Positions 63,137-64,000 of a DNA stretch of 64,000 nucleotides are shown in pieces. Position 1 is the stretch's first letter; each line of letters begins with the position of its first letter. The position numbers were made by a program, and so were the translations under genes. Below the pieces are notes generated by a model. It was not told where the DNA came from. It saw only the letters and a list, made by a program, of their open reading frames with translations, and ran no database searches. The stretch is from Bacillota bacterium (GTDB taxonomy: Bacteria; Bacillota; Clostridia; Lachnospirales; Lachnospiraceae). The DNA lies in contig JAEZPG010000123.1 in assembly GCA_023413555.1 (NCBI GenBank), positions 1 to 64,000 on the forward strand, given 5' to 3'.

Positions 63137-64000
63137 CTATAAGGCTTCTAAAGTTTGAACCATACTATCTACACTTTTTTTATCCACAAGAAAGTGTATG
63201 TGCCCTTTATGTTGTACAGCATAATGGTTTTCATCATACTCCAACAAATTATAGTTAAATTCCTTTTGACTTGTATCGGTAACCTTTATACTACATACTG
63301 GTTTCGAATCATTTACATTCTTTCCGACTTTTCCCACAATCTTTATTAGATTTACTTTGCTATAGAATGTACCTACTTCGGAAGCTTCTTTCTCAATACC
63401 ATTTATCTTATATACATTTTTAGTATTTTTATCTTCTTTGTCCCCTGTCCCTATCGTGTCACTTCTTTCAATCTGTAGGTCATAGACCTTTCCTTTTACG
63501 GTAAAGGATGCTTTAGCCACATCAGAAATATCTGTATCCACTAAGGTAGTGTAAACATAATCGATAGGATCTACATTGGTTAAGAGATCAATATTATTCG
63601 AACTCATGGTATAAACACTATTACCATCATTAACTCTTACATAATTAACTGCATCATCTTCACGATTGCCCACGGAAAGCTTAAGCGTATGATTAGTCGT
63701 TGTACTTGAGGTAGAATCCTTGGTAAAATATTCTAGATAGATTTCTGAAGAAGGCTTATCCAATCCATACTTACTAAAATCAGTACAATGGTAATCAATA
63801 TTCTGCAAAAATCTATAACTAATGTAGTTGTTTAGCAGGATTTTCATATTGTCAGCATTCGTTCTCACATTATAATCATACGGTTCTTTTATCATCCATT
63901 GCTCTGTATTCTTATCCTGATTCAAATCTATCATTACTTTACTATTCTTTGTAATCTTAATCCTTGTAAGATTTTCGGAGGTAATGTCAGTTATAGAAGG
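63137..64000 (-). CDS. DUF4340 domain protein (5' end outside window)
   Basis: The reading frame stays open to the right edge, so the gene starts beyond 64000; the methionine at 63934 is internal. 287 codons are visible. The pattern ITSENLTRIKI...EQWMIKEPYDYNVRTNADNMKILLNNY and later YGLDKPSSEIYLEY with SVGNREDDAVNYVRVND matches DUF4340, a family of extracytoplasmic proteins usually beside ABC-2 permeases of the GldF/GldG type. It is probably the last gene of such an operon lying to the right. Function of the family is not established. Confidence 0.75.
   Translation of the reverse strand, partial: PSITDITSENLTRIKITKNSKVMIDLNQDKNTEQWMIKEPYDYNVRTNADNMKILLNNYISYRFLQNIDYHCTDFSKYGLDKPSSEIYLEYFTKDSTSSTTTNHTLKLSVGNREDDAVNYVRVNDGNSVYTMSSNNIDLLTNVDPIDYVYTTLVDTDISDVAKASFTVKGKVYDLQIERSDTIGTGDKEDKNTKNVYKINGIEKEASEVGTFYSKVNLIKIVGKVGKNVNDSKPVCSIKVTDTSQKEFNYNLLEYDENHYAVQHKGHIHFLVDKKSVDSMVQTLEAL

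Noticed and set aside
1..64000. CRISPR array, insertion sequence, prophage or defence island
   Set aside because: No regularly spaced repeats, transposase, integrase, phage structural genes or known defence domains were seen; the only helicase-nuclease is the housekeeping AddAB.

Overview
The window reads as part of the chromosome of a low-GC, spore-forming anaerobe of the Firmicutes, most likely Lachnospiraceae (Clostridium cluster XIVa). The grounds are a low-GC sequence with strong AGGAGG-type ribosome sites, an alpha/beta-type small acid-soluble spore protein, a SpoIID/LytB-like and a SleB-like protein, AddAB in place of RecBCD, two T-box leaders, a ROK-type XylR, a class D-like sortase and small families such as DUF6142 and DUF6512. 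Most genes lie on the minus strand. I see no phage, insertion sequence, CRISPR array, tRNA or rRNA; it is mostly core chromosome with several catabolic and cell-envelope modules.

Layout. 1-14.3 kb: the start of a probable Fe-S scaffold gene, a left-handed beta-helix protein with topoisomerase III, a LUD protein, a PlsC-like acyltransferase, TspO-like and DUF6512 membrane proteins, glyA, tyrS with a Tyr T-box, and an operon of cysteine desulfurase, TtcA-like thiolase, 1-phosphofructokinase, HPr and EI. 14.6-27.5 kb: carbohydrate use. A GH94 phosphorylase, a GNAT acetyltransferase, a GH3 glycosidase and an aldose epimerase form one operon; hslO and a methyltransferase follow; then xylA-xylB lie divergent from a ROK repressor, with a matching operator in front of each transcription unit. 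27.5-31.3 kb: a MocR-type regulator divergent from an EamA exporter and a GNAT enzyme, then a CBS protein and a spore protein. 31.4-42.6 kb: addBA, a small FMN-binding-like lipid-facing protein, DegV, NAD synthetase. 42.7-48.3 kb: a surface module (transglutaminase-like protein, sortase, two-component system, Ig-like secreted protein) with a free-standing structured RNA, probably 6S RNA, embedded in it. 48.4-55.3 kb: threonine synthase, a SleB-like hydrolase, and a five-gene run of an unknown membrane protein, VanZ, DUF6142 and a VanRS-like pair. 55.4-64 kb: pheST with a Phe T-box, a BrkB/YihY protein, a SpoIID-like protein and the end of a DUF4340 gene.

How the parts fit. The GH3, GH94, epimerase, XylA and XylB would take beta-linked oligosaccharides to xylulose 5-phosphate and sugar phosphates. 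Control of xylose use looks local (XylR operators) rather than through the classical HPr-Ser46/CcpA route, because this HPr has Arg at position 46. The most interesting items are the 6S-like RNA gene, the paired XylR operators, the altered HPr, the two envelope modules with their two-component systems, and the unrecognised membrane protein at 54.3-55.3 kb. I did not find a clearly new defence or mobile system. All gene calls rest on reading translated sequence and known family motifs; no database search was run.
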